Shown here: one piece after another, positions 6,591-11,842 of the stretch
How the letters are laid out: each line of letters opens with the position of its first letter
How positions within the stretch are numbered: the stretch's first letter is position 1
NCBI GenBank assembly: GCA_020024115.1
Contig: JAHHUF010000048.1
Coordinates: 1 to 11,842 of the forward strand
From: Anaerofilum sp.
GTDB lineage: Bacteria; Bacillota; Clostridia; Oscillospirales; Ruminococcaceae
Direction of reading: 5' to 3'
DNA: 11,842 nucleotides
Notes under the pieces: generated by a model
What the model was told of the DNA's origin: nothing
Seen by the model: only the letters and a program-made list of their open reading frames with translations
Database searches by the model: none
Program-made: the position numbers and the translations under genes

Positions 6591-6619
6591 ATTATAGCAT
6601 TTTTTCCAAAAACAGCAAA
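6591..6619 (-). promoter_or_regulatory. Promoter of the zinc-ribbon membrane protein gene
   Basis: On the minus strand a TGC-TATAAT extended -10 (6591-6599) follows a weak -35-like TTTGCT (6614-6619) at 17 bases. It lies in the 84-base gap after the TepA-like gene, and the leader is about 45 bases. No clear terminator for the upstream gene is visible in this gap. Confidence 0.6.
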
Positions 6620-6624
6620 GAGTT

Positions 6625-7317
6625 TTATTTTTGGCTTTCGATTTGTTGATACAAGTATTGAATCGCATCTGAAATGCTGCCCAATTGGTCAATCAAGCCT
6701 TCTTCAACTGCGTGTTCTCCATCCAGTACCGTTCCCACATCCATCACCAATTCCCCTGTACGCATCATCAGCTCAGTGAATCTGTTTTCTGAAATATTGG
6801 AATGTTCTGCCACAAAACCTGTAATTCGTTCCTGCATTTGCTCAAAATACCGCATTGTTTGGGGTACACCCAGCACCAATCCGGAATGGCGCACAGGATG
6901 AATGGTCATGGTTGCAGTAGGCACAATAAAACTTCTTTGGGCAGAAACTGCCAGCGGAATTCCAATGGAATGGCCACCCCCCAATACCAAAGTTGCGGAT
7001 GGCTTTGTAATGCCACTAATTAACTCTGCCAGTGCCAAACCGGCTTCCACATCGCCGCCAACGGTATTCAAAATCACCAAAAGCCCCTGAATAGACGGGT
7101 CTTCCTCAATGGCAATCAATTGTGGAATGACATGTTCATACTTGGTGGTTTTTTGGTTTTGTGGTGCAGCAATATGCCCCTCAATCTGACCAATCACTGT
7201 CAGGCAATGGATGGCATGTTTGCCTTTTGTCTGCATTACAGAACCCATATCATAAATTTCCTCATCCATGCGTTCCTGTTCATCGGATTCTGTTTGTTCG
7301 TTGCACAAGCGAATCAT
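6625..7317 (-). CDS. tepA: TepA-like ClpP-class serine peptidase
   Basis: From the chosen start the protein has 230 residues and the ClpP fold of the S14 family: VILNTVGGDVEAGLALAELI, the nucleophile motif GGGHSIGIP (Ser117), MTIHPVRHSGLVLGVPQT (His140), and MDVGTVLDGEHAVEEGLID, where Asp193 lines up with the ClpP triad Asp. The phrases MTIHPVRHSG, MQERITGFV and HSNISENRF are diagnostic of B. subtilis TepA (YmfB), reported to act in protein translocation and on small acid-soluble spore proteins. There is no signal peptide, so it is cytoplasmic. A longer reading frame starts at 7338, but that ATG has only an A-rich leader, whereas AGAGG lies 7 bases before the ATG at 7317. It stands divergent from the dehydrogenase gene. 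No convincing promoter could be picked upstream. Confidence 0.9.
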   Translation of the reverse strand: MIRLCNEQTESDEQERMDEEIYDMGSVMQTKGKHAIHCLTVIGQIEGHIAAPQNQKTTKYEHVIPQLIAIEEDPSIQGLLVILNTVGGDVEAGLALAELISGITKPSATLVLGGGHSIGIPLAVSAQRSFIVPTATMTIHPVRHSGLVLGVPQTMRYFEQMQERITGFVAEHSNISENRFTELMMRTGELVMDVGTVLDGEHAVEEGLIDQLGSISDAIQYLYQQIESQK

Positions 7318-7409
7318 TTTATCCCTCTTTTCTTTCATTGTTTCTTTTCTAGTGTTTGTCTTGGAATTGATTTGTATTCATAAAATCGGTGAAATACTTC
7401 GATAAAAAA

Positions 7410-7437
7410 TTGACAAAACTTTTCTGGTGAGTATAAT
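7410..7437 (+). promoter_or_regulatory. Sigma-A promoter of the dehydrogenase-rex operon
   Basis: A perfect TTGACA (7410-7415) and a perfect TATAAT (7432-7437) are 16 bases apart. Transcription would start near 7444, leaving a leader of about 57 bases. It is the strongest promoter by consensus in the window. Confidence 0.82.
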
Positions 7438-7445
7438 TGAATTAT
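7433..7445. promoter_or_regulatory. 13-base palindrome over the -10 box and start point (operator candidate)
   Basis: ATAATT-G-AATTAT is a perfect palindrome around one central base. It covers the -10 box and the predicted start point of the dehydrogenase-rex promoter, the position expected for a repressor site. It does not match the Rex consensus (TTGTTAA or TTGTGAA arms). It is near, but not equal to, the ATAA-N7-TTAT dyad of B. subtilis CcpC (the gap here is N5). AT-rich chance symmetry is possible. Confidence 0.35.
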
Positions 7446-7448
7446 TAC

Positions 7449-7480
7449 GGCGATTTGTAGCATTTTTGCTTTAAACCGCC
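7449..7480 (+). other. Imperfect hairpin in the dehydrogenase mRNA leader
   Basis: GGCG (7449-7452) pairs with CGCC (7477-7480), and inside it AGCA (7459-7462) pairs with TGCT (7467-7470) around TTTT, with TTT/AAA pairs between. It occupies the start of the leader and ends about 10 bases before the Shine-Dalgarno. It could protect the 5' end of the transcript; no known riboswitch is recognised. Confidence 0.45.
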
Positions 7481-7500
7481 ATAAAGAGAGGGGAAAAAAT

Positions 7501-8658
7501 ATGATTAACACAAATGAAGCCTTACAGCGATTTGAAAAACTAATTGAGCTTCAGCGCTCGCGTGTACAAGCAATGAAAGCTCAAGGAGATTTTGTTGACT
7601 ATTCTTCCCTTGATAAAATCATCATTGGTGTATGCGGTGGTGATGGTATTGGCCCTGTGATTACACATGAAGCGGAACGCGTGCTGCGTTTTCTTTTGTC
7701 GGAGCAGGTTGCTGCCGGAAAAATTGAATTTCGCAGAATTGATGGCTTGACCATCGAAAACCGTGTTGCCTGCATGAAAGCCATTCCGGACGATGTTCTA
7801 GCACAACTTAAAGAATGTCATGTTATTTTAAAAGGCCCTACCACTACTCCCCGTGCTGGCGACCCTTGGCCAAACATTGAAAGTGCCAATGTTGCTATGC
7901 GAAAAGAACTGGATTTGTTTGCGAATGTGCGCCCTGTCAAGGTTCCTTCATTGGGCATTGATTGGACTTTCTTCCGTGAAAACACCGAGGGCGCTTATAC
8001 TCTGGGCAGTTTTGGCTTTGAGGTGGAGGATGGAATCAGCTTGGATTTTACCGTTACCACAACAGAGGGCACTTTGCGAATTGCACGAATGGCGTATGAA
8101 TATGCACACAAAAACCACAAAAACCATGTTTCGATTGTCACCAAAGCCAACATCGTCAAAGCAACCGACGGCAAATTTTTAAGTCTTTGCCAACAAGTTG
8201 CAGCTGAGTATCCTGAAATTACAACAGATGACTGGTATATTGACATTATGACTGCAAAATTGGTGGACGAAAAGCGCCGTCGTGATTTTCGTGTGTTTGT
8301 ATTGCCAAATCTATATGGTGACATCATCACAGATGAAGCTGCTGAGTTTCAGGGTGGTGTGGGCACAGCCGGCAGTGCAAATCTGGGCAAACGATATGCT
8401 ATGTTTGAAGCCATTCATGGTTCTGCACCTCGTATGGTTGAGGAAGGCCGTGCAAACTATGCTGACCCTTGCAGTATACTGCGTGCATCTGTTTTGCTGC
8501 TGAGCCATATTGGTTATCAAGAGCAGGCAGACAAATTGGAGGCAGCTTTGGACAAGTGTATGTTTGAAGAAAAAGCCATGACAATTACCGGTCGAAACAC
8601 TGGCTGTACCACTGAGGATTTTGGCAATTATGTTATGCAAACAATTGAGTCGCTTTGA
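7501..8658 (+). CDS. Isocitrate/isopropylmalate-family dehydrogenase, probably isocitrate dehydrogenase
   Basis: The 385-residue protein belongs to the beta-decarboxylating dehydrogenases (PF00180). Visible residues by family alignment are KGPTTTP (111-117), the isocitrate-binding Ser128, Asn130 and Arg134 in NIESANVAMRKEL, Arg144, FFRENTEGAY (Arg159, Tyr166), Lys215, and metal Asp residues 248, 274 and 278. The Ser-x-Asn-x-x-x-Arg pattern favours isocitrate over isopropylmalate or tartrate. It makes 2-oxoglutarate, a glutamate precursor. In the coenzyme loop HGSAP is followed by Arg311-Met312, where E. coli NADP-IDH has Lys-Tyr and NAD enzymes usually Asp-Ile, so coenzyme choice is open. An N-terminal extension of about 35 residues precedes the fold. 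GAGGGG lies 7 bases before the ATG. rex follows after 37 bases. No leuA-D genes are nearby. Confidence 0.85.
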   Translation: MINTNEALQRFEKLIELQRSRVQAMKAQGDFVDYSSLDKIIIGVCGGDGIGPVITHEAERVLRFLLSEQVAAGKIEFRRIDGLTIENRVACMKAIPDDVLAQLKECHVILKGPTTTPRAGDPWPNIESANVAMRKELDLFANVRPVKVPSLGIDWTFFRENTEGAYTLGSFGFEVEDGISLDFTVTTTEGTLRIARMAYEYAHKNHKNHVSIVTKANIVKATDGKFLSLCQQVAAEYPEITTDDWYIDIMTAKLVDEKRRRDFRVFVLPNLYGDIITDEAAEFQGGVGTAGSANLGKRYAMFEAIHGSAPRMVEEGRANYADPCSILRASVLLLSHIGYQEQADKLEAALDKCMFEEKAMTITGRNTGCTTEDFGNYVMQTIESL

Positions 8659-8671
8659 TTGCGGCTTGTAA

Positions 8672-8685
8672 CCTTTAATAAGGAG
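8672..8685 (+). promoter_or_regulatory. rex ribosome binding site in a small inverted repeat
   Basis: CCTT (8672-8675) and AAGG (8680-8683) could form a 4-base-pair hairpin that covers the AAGGAG Shine-Dalgarno (8680-8685) of rex, whose ATG lies 10 bases further on. A very similar sequence precedes tdk. The hairpin is short and its effect on translation is only a possibility. Confidence 0.4.
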
Positions 8686-8695
8686 TTGGTCTTTT

Positions 8696-9331
8696 ATGCC
8701 TGCACAAGGCAAAGTGTCGCTGCCTGTTATCAAGCGACTTCCAAAATATTACCGTTATATTTCCGAAATGAAACAAAAAGGAGTCACAAAAGTGTCTTCC
8801 AGTGAGTTGGCTCGAATTATGGGCACAACCGCTTCACAAGTTCGACAGGACTTTAACTGCTTCGGTGGTTTTGGTCAGCAGGGCATCGGCTATGAAATCA
8901 GCAGACTGCATCACGAAATCGGCACCTTGCTGTTTCGTGAAGATAGTCTGAATACCATTTTGATTGGTACAGGCCGCCTTGGTACTGCCATTTCAAGCTA
9001 TCTTAACAATGATGCTCGTGGCTATCATTTGTTGGCTGCTTTTGATGTAAAAGAAGATGTCATCGGTAAAGAGCTTTGCGGCATGACAATTCAGCATATT
9101 GACAAACTGCGTGAATTTTGCAAAAAAAATACCCCTGATGTTGCTGTGTTGTGTATTCCAAAAGCTAGCGCAAAAGAACTTGCTCCCACTTTGGTGGAAT
9201 TGGGCATCAAAGGATTTTGGAATTTCAGCCACTACGATTTAGCGGTGGAATACCCCAATACCATTGTAGAAAATGTTCATCTTGGTGACAGCCTTATGAG
9301 TTTGAGTTATCGTGTAAACAACGAAGATTGA
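8696..9331 (+). CDS. rex: Redox-sensing transcriptional repressor Rex
   Basis: The 211-residue protein is a full-length Rex. An N-terminal winged helix (about 1-80) contains LPKYYRYI, SSSELARIMGTTASQVRQDF and FGGFGQQGIGY. A Rossmann domain follows with ILIGTGRLGTAIS (glycines 91, 93 and 96) and AAFDVKE, where Asp118 should hold the NAD ribose. GFWNFSHYDL and the C-terminal VENVHLGDSLMSLSY are family hallmarks. Rex binds DNA at a low NADH/NAD+ ratio and releases it when NADH rises, controlling fermentation and NADH-reoxidation genes in Gram-positives. AAGGAG lies 10 bases before the ATG. It follows the dehydrogenase by 37 bases with no promoter or terminator between them, so the pair is cotranscribed. 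No canonical Rex operator was found in the intergenic regions of this window. Confidence 0.97.
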   Translation: MPAQGKVSLPVIKRLPKYYRYISEMKQKGVTKVSSSELARIMGTTASQVRQDFNCFGGFGQQGIGYEISRLHHEIGTLLFREDSLNTILIGTGRLGTAISSYLNNDARGYHLLAAFDVKEDVIGKELCGMTIQHIDKLREFCKKNTPDVAVLCIPKASAKELAPTLVELGIKGFWNFSHYDLAVEYPNTIVENVHLGDSLMSLSYRVNNED

Positions 9332-9339
9332 TTATCTTT

Positions 9340-9372
9340 AAGCCGGGGAAGAATATTCTGCCCTGGCTTTTA
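9340..9372 (+). terminator. Terminator of the dehydrogenase-rex operon
   Basis: AAGCCGGGG (9340-9348) pairs with CCCTGGCTT (9361-9369), nine pairs with one G-T, around a 12-base loop that itself contains the palindrome AGAATATTCT. A short T-run (TTTT, 9368-9371, partly in the stem) follows. It begins 8 bases past the rex stop codon. Confidence 0.82.
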
Positions 9373-9379
9373 TAGAGCA

Positions 9380-9529
9380 TATCTGAAAACTAAAAAAGTG
9401 ATGAATTTTTCACAGCAACGAAGTAGATGTAGGGCAAAGCACAGAAAATCCTTGCTGGATTCCGAGTATTTTTAACCCAGCAGATACTATTTATTGTAAA
9501 AAAAGAGGAAAGTTTCGACTTTTCAGATA
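9380..9529 (+). other. Unexplained structured region between rex and tdk, bounded by 10-base inverted repeats
   Basis: TATCTGAAAA (9380-9389) recurs as a perfect inverted copy TTTTCAGATA (9520-9529). Inside are several possible stems: AATCC/GGATT (9447-9451, 9457-9461), TGCTGG/CCAGCA (9453-9458, 9477-9482) and AGTAT/ATACT (9465-9469, 9484-9488). The second excludes the first and crosses the third. A TTCG-capped AAAGT/ACTTT hairpin sits at the right end. No reading frame with a start and ribosome site is seen, and no convincing promoter for tdk. It could be a structured tdk leader, a small RNA or a non-autonomous element. No known riboswitch class is recognised. Confidence 0.45.
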
Positions 9530-9530
9530 G

Positions 9531-9555
9531 CCTTTAATAGGAGAAAAAATTTTTT
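9531..9555 (+). promoter_or_regulatory. tdk ribosome binding site with unusually long A6T6 spacing
   Basis: AGGAG (9539-9543) is separated from the tdk ATG by exactly six A and six T residues, 12 bases, longer than the usual 5-9. CCT just upstream (9531-9533) could pair with AGG, as in the similar sequence before rex. Translation may be weak or structure-dependent. The start itself is fixed by the conserved N terminus. Confidence 0.55.
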
Positions 9556-10164
9556 ATGGCAAAACTATATTTTCGTTATGGTGCAATGAACAGCGGAAAA
9601 TCAACAGCCTTGATTCAGGTAGCACACAACTATGAAGAACGCGGCATGAAAGTGTTGTTGTTAAAGCCATCCATTGATACCAAAGGCGGTGACCAACTTG
9701 TTTCTCGTTTGGGTGTTTCCCGAAAAGTAGATATTTGTGTGACCCCAGAGATGGATATTTTTCAAACTATCCGTGATTTTTGTGACCAAAAGTTTAAACC
9801 TGCCTGTATTTTGACCGACGAAAGCCAATTTTTTACAGCATCACAGGCAGAACAACTCTTTATGATTACAATTGAATTGGATATTCCTGTGATTGCTTAT
9901 GGTCTGCGCACTGATTTTTCGCTCAATGGGTTTGCCGGTTCAACCCGTTTGCTGGAATTGGCACACGAAATTGAGGAAATGAAAACCATCTGCACCTGTG
10001 GCAAAAAAGCCATTTGTAACGGAAGAATGGTGAATGGCGAATTTGTATTTGAGGGCAGTCAGGTTGCAATTGATTTACAGAATAATGTAGAATATCAGAG
10101 CCTTTGTGCAAAATGTTATTTTACAAAACGCAAACAACAGCTTGAAAAAAAAACAAAAGCCTAA
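9556..10164 (+). CDS. tdk: Thymidine kinase (type II)
   Basis: The 202-residue protein has the full TK1-like layout: Walker A GAMNSGKST (9-17), Walker B and catalytic motif ILTDESQFF with Glu89 (more often DEAQF), IPVIAYGLRTDF, the lasso loop with LLELAHEIEEMKTICTCGKKAICNGR, and a structural zinc site formed by Cys146, Cys148, Cys184 and Cys187. It phosphorylates thymidine and deoxyuridine with ATP, salvaging deoxynucleosides in the cytoplasm. This fits the same chromosome region carrying deoD, cdd and a nucleoside importer, although tdk is on the other strand and about 7 kb from them. It lies after the rex terminator behind a structured leader and converges on the sulfatase gene through a shared terminator. 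Confidence 0.97.
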   Translation: MAKLYFRYGAMNSGKSTALIQVAHNYEERGMKVLLLKPSIDTKGGDQLVSRLGVSRKVDICVTPEMDIFQTIRDFCDQKFKPACILTDESQFFTASQAEQLFMITIELDIPVIAYGLRTDFSLNGFAGSTRLLELAHEIEEMKTICTCGKKAICNGRMVNGEFVFEGSQVAIDLQNNVEYQSLCAKCYFTKRKQQLEKKTKA

Positions 10165-10180
10165 AACAAATTTAAAATAC

Positions 10181-10260
10181 TTAAGGAAACCCCACACAAT
10201 TTGCACAGAAATGTTCAGAAAGTGTATTTCAACATCTGAAATGATGTGGTATTGCCTTAA
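10181..10260. repeat. 80-base imperfect palindromic element between tdk and the sulfatase gene
   Basis: The ends TTAAGG-N5-CCACA (10181-10196) and TGTGG-N5-CCTTAA (10245-10260) are inverted copies matching at 13 of 16 positions. A second inverted pair, TTCAGA and TCTGAA, lies inside. The whole segment could fold into one long cruciform or hairpin. It has no reading frame of its own and stands next to, but separate from, a normal terminator. The TTAA at both tips could be read as a duplicated target of a small mobile element. No second copy is seen in the window. Confidence 0.5.
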
Positions 10261-10264
10261 TAAC

Positions 10265-10306
10265 AAAAGCCGATGCAGTGCTTTTCAACATTGCATCGGC
10301 TTTTTT
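10265..10306. terminator. Bidirectional terminator shared by tdk and the sulfatase gene
   Basis: AAAAGCCGATGCAGTG (10265-10280) pairs with CATTGCATCGGCTTTT (10289-10304), 16 pairs with one G-T, around an 8-base loop. It has a T-run on the plus-strand side and an A-run on the other, so it can end transcription in both directions. The sulfatase stop codon lies only 4 bases from the stem, at 10308. Confidence 0.93.
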
Positions 10307-10307
10307 A

Positions 10308-11729
10308 TTATTTTATGGTTGTTTTTTCGGGGTAACGCTTATATTGAATCAGGAACCAGTCATCCAACTGTTGTTTCAAATTTTTACACCATTCCATATC
10401 TTTACATTTAGGATACAAATTTTCCGTCTCTTGTGGATTCTGCTCCAGATTGTACAATTCATATACTGCATCTATTTCATTACCATCTGCAAGGCGAATC
10501 AATTTCCATTCACCTTTTCTAAACATACTCAAGGCATGGTTTTTATCTGCACCAAAAATGGAATATGTCTGCCCTTTTTCCTGTTTTTCTTGGGTCAGCA
10601 TCTCATACAAAGACCCTGCCTCCGCATCGGGCTGTTTCCAGTTGGCATCCTCTGCAATATCCAAAATAGTTCCATACAAATCCAAGCTGTTCACAACCTG
10701 TTTATTTCGATAAGCAACTGTGCTGTGTGCAGGTTTGATAATCAAAGGCACTTTACAGCAGGAGTCATACATTTGACTTTTGAAAAACAAGCCATACTCT
10801 GCTAGATGGTCACCATGGTCAGCAGTGAAAATGATGGTTGTATTGTCATATAAGCCATCCTCTTTCAAGCGTTTCAGCACTTCACCAATGGATTCATCAA
10901 TCATTTTCACTTGTCCATAATATTGCGCTAACAGTTCTTTTACCTGATGTTCTGTCAGTTCTGATTTAACTCGCTCACGCAATGCACGGGCTGTTTTTTC
11001 AAAAACAGGATGGTCTTTCATCAAATCTTCGTAGTAGCTTTTGGGCAGCTTTATTTCATCAGAAGATACCCAACTATCATAAGGCTTTGGAGGCAAATAT
11101 GGCTGATGAGGGCCAAAATAAGACAGAAAGAAAAAGAATGGTTTTTCCTCTGGACGGTCTTCCAAATATTTAAAAAACTGATTGGTTGTCCAACCTGTTT
11201 CATGTTCTTCCAAGGTGCGGAATCCACTTCCTGCACAAAAACGGTACAAATCATCTTTATATGCAAGTTCATCCGCATCAAACATTGGAACCAAACTTTC
11301 ACCGTTTCGTTTTTCTGTCAGCCATTTGATGTATTCTGAATGTTTATCATCATCTGCATAAACCGAATAAGGCGCATCGCTCAATACTTTCCAGCGGAAC
11401 CCGTAGGATTTTTCACAGGGAGAAATATGCAATTTTCCGGCCATACCTGTGTCATATCCCACATCAGCCAAACGCTCAGGCAGCCAATCAGGTGAATGGC
11501 AAGGCAGCCAATTTTTGACTGCACCACAGGCAGCAGGAAAACGACCACTTTTTAATGCTGTTCTTGCTGGGCCACAGACAGGCGAAGGAGTGTAGCAATT
11601 TTCAAACACAACACCTTCTCCTGCCAATGTATCTAAATTTGGGGTCATTCCAGGCAGTCCACCCATACAAGAAAGGGCATCAAAACGATGCTGGTCTGTC
11701 ATAATCCATAAAACATTACTTCTTTTCAT
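10308..11729 (-). CDS. Cys-type sulfatase (alkaline phosphatase superfamily)
   Basis: From the chosen start the product has 473 residues. It carries the sulfatase signature CxPxR as SPVCGPART (Cys52, Pro54, Arg56), in which Cys is converted to formylglycine. Other active-site residues are Asp12-Gln13 in IMTDQHRFDAL, GKLH (Lys99, His101), YFGPHQPYLPP (His208) and FTADHGDH (Asp304, His305). There is no signal peptide, so it is probably cytoplasmic and acts on an imported small sulfate ester or a related ester; the substrate cannot be named. A longer frame begins at 11756, but AAAGGAG lies 6 bases before the ATG at 11729 and the conserved N terminus starts right after it. As a Cys-type enzyme in an anaerobe it would need a radical SAM maturase (anSME), which is not in this window. 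Confidence 0.93.
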   Translation of the reverse strand: MKRSNVLWIMTDQHRFDALSCMGGLPGMTPNLDTLAGEGVVFENCYTPSPVCGPARTALKSGRFPAACGAVKNWLPCHSPDWLPERLADVGYDTGMAGKLHISPCEKSYGFRWKVLSDAPYSVYADDDKHSEYIKWLTEKRNGESLVPMFDADELAYKDDLYRFCAGSGFRTLEEHETGWTTNQFFKYLEDRPEEKPFFFFLSYFGPHQPYLPPKPYDSWVSSDEIKLPKSYYEDLMKDHPVFEKTARALRERVKSELTEHQVKELLAQYYGQVKMIDESIGEVLKRLKEDGLYDNTTIIFTADHGDHLAEYGLFFKSQMYDSCCKVPLIIKPAHSTVAYRNKQVVNSLDLYGTILDIAEDANWKQPDAEAGSLYEMLTQEKQEKGQTYSIFGADKNHALSMFRKGEWKLIRLADGNEIDAVYELYNLEQNPQETENLYPKCKDMEWCKNLKQQLDDWFLIQYKRYPEKTTIK

Positions 11730-11798
11730 ATCTTGCTCCTTTGAATATTCTTGCAATTTTTGATAGATTACACAAAAAATAATCTTTTATTTTAAATA

Positions 11799-11808
11799 GT
11801 GTATACAC
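11799..11808. promoter_or_regulatory. Perfect palindrome GTGTATACAC between the sulfatase gene and an outward promoter
   Basis: A perfect 10-base palindrome lies in the control region upstream of the minus-strand sulfatase gene and just upstream of an outward -10 box. This is a typical operator position for a regulator encoded divergently. GTGTA-type palindromes are used by some GntR-family regulators, but the assignment is inference. A separate AGATTA/TAATCT hairpin (11765-11785) lies nearer the sulfatase start. No good sulfatase promoter could be chosen; a TAAAAT -10-like box without a -35 is the best candidate. Confidence 0.45.
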
Positions 11809-11816
11809 GAGTAATG

Positions 11817-11825
11817 TGATATAAT
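11817..11825 (+). promoter_or_regulatory. Outward extended -10 promoter at the right edge
   Basis: TGA-TATAAT (TGn at 11817-11819, -10 box at 11820-11825) reads to the right on the plus strand with no start codon before the window ends. It predicts a plus-strand gene beginning just beyond 11842, divergent from the sulfatase gene. The -35 region is not recognisable and is overlapped by the GTGTATACAC palindrome. Confidence 0.55.
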
Positions 11826-11842
11826 AGGAACATCAGGACAGA

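Noticed and set aside
7501..8658. 3-isopropylmalate dehydrogenase (leuB)
   Set aside because: The substrate-binding segment has the Ser-x-Asn-x-x-x-Arg pattern of isocitrate dehydrogenases, and no leuA, leuC or leuD gene is adjacent; the name is still held open because substrate was judged by eye.
9453..9488. H-type pseudoknot from TGCTGG/CCAGCA crossing AGTAT/ATACT
   Set aside because: The single base between the third and fourth arms is too short to span the six-pair stem in a classic pseudoknot, so the pairings are treated as alternatives.
9400..9500. Possible T-box, tRNA or known riboswitch in the rex-tdk spacer
   Set aside because: No T-box sequence, no T-arm, no anticodon arm and no conserved core of the purine, c-di-GMP, SAM, TPP, FMN or other common riboswitches could be matched by eye. 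It is kept only as an unexplained structured region.
10278..10805. 175-codon plus-strand frame, hydrophobic, after tdk
   Set aside because: It starts inside the bidirectional terminator and is antisense to the C-terminal part of the sulfatase gene; the Phe/Ile/Cys richness is the mirror of sulfatase codons, not a membrane protein.

Overview
The window looks like chromosomal DNA of a moderately AT-rich Gram-positive anaerobe, most likely a Clostridia-class Firmicute and perhaps a gut member of the Oscillospirales. The reasons are a class III fructose-1,6-bisphosphatase, a Rex redox repressor, a TepA-type ClpP-like peptidase, a BMP-family lipoprotein with a Ser/Thr-rich tether, strong AGGAG-type ribosome binding sites and -10 boxes close to TATAAT. 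The placement is inference; no rRNA or other phylogenetic marker is present.

Left part, minus strand (about 1-4950): a purine/pyrimidine salvage and nucleoside-uptake block. In transcription order it runs class III FBPase (fbp), purine-nucleoside phosphorylase (deoD), cytidine deaminase (cdd), then a separately promoted BMP-family nucleoside-binding lipoprotein, a strong terminator, a second promoter and the start of the ABC ATPase gene, which is cut by the window edge. The lipoprotein and ABC transporter would import nucleosides, Cdd would deaminate cytidine and DeoD would phosphorolyse purine nucleosides. Ribose-1-phosphate could feed the pentose-phosphate/fructose-phosphate pool in which Fbp acts.

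Middle part (about 4950-7340): a radical SAM protein of the PflX/COG1313 type is divergent from fbp. It converges on a small zinc-ribbon membrane protein of unknown function. The terminator of the latter lies inside the 3' end of the radical SAM gene. Upstream on the minus strand is a TepA-like peptidase.

Right part (about 7340-11842): an isocitrate/isopropylmalate-family dehydrogenase and the NADH-sensing repressor Rex form a plus-strand operon ending in a terminator. A structured 180-base gap leads to thymidine kinase. Tdk converges on a cytoplasmic Cys-type sulfatase, with an imperfect palindrome and a bidirectional terminator between them. The right edge carries a palindromic operator candidate and an outward extended -10 promoter for a gene beyond the window.

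No rRNA, tRNA, CRISPR array, IS element or prophage is visible. There is no gene-free stretch over 300 bases; the longest gap is rex-tdk (224 bases). The genes are ordinary housekeeping and salvage functions. The least explained items are the rex-tdk spacer, the tdk-sulfatase palindrome, the divergent fbp/radical SAM operator candidate and the palindromes at the dehydrogenase promoter and right edge.
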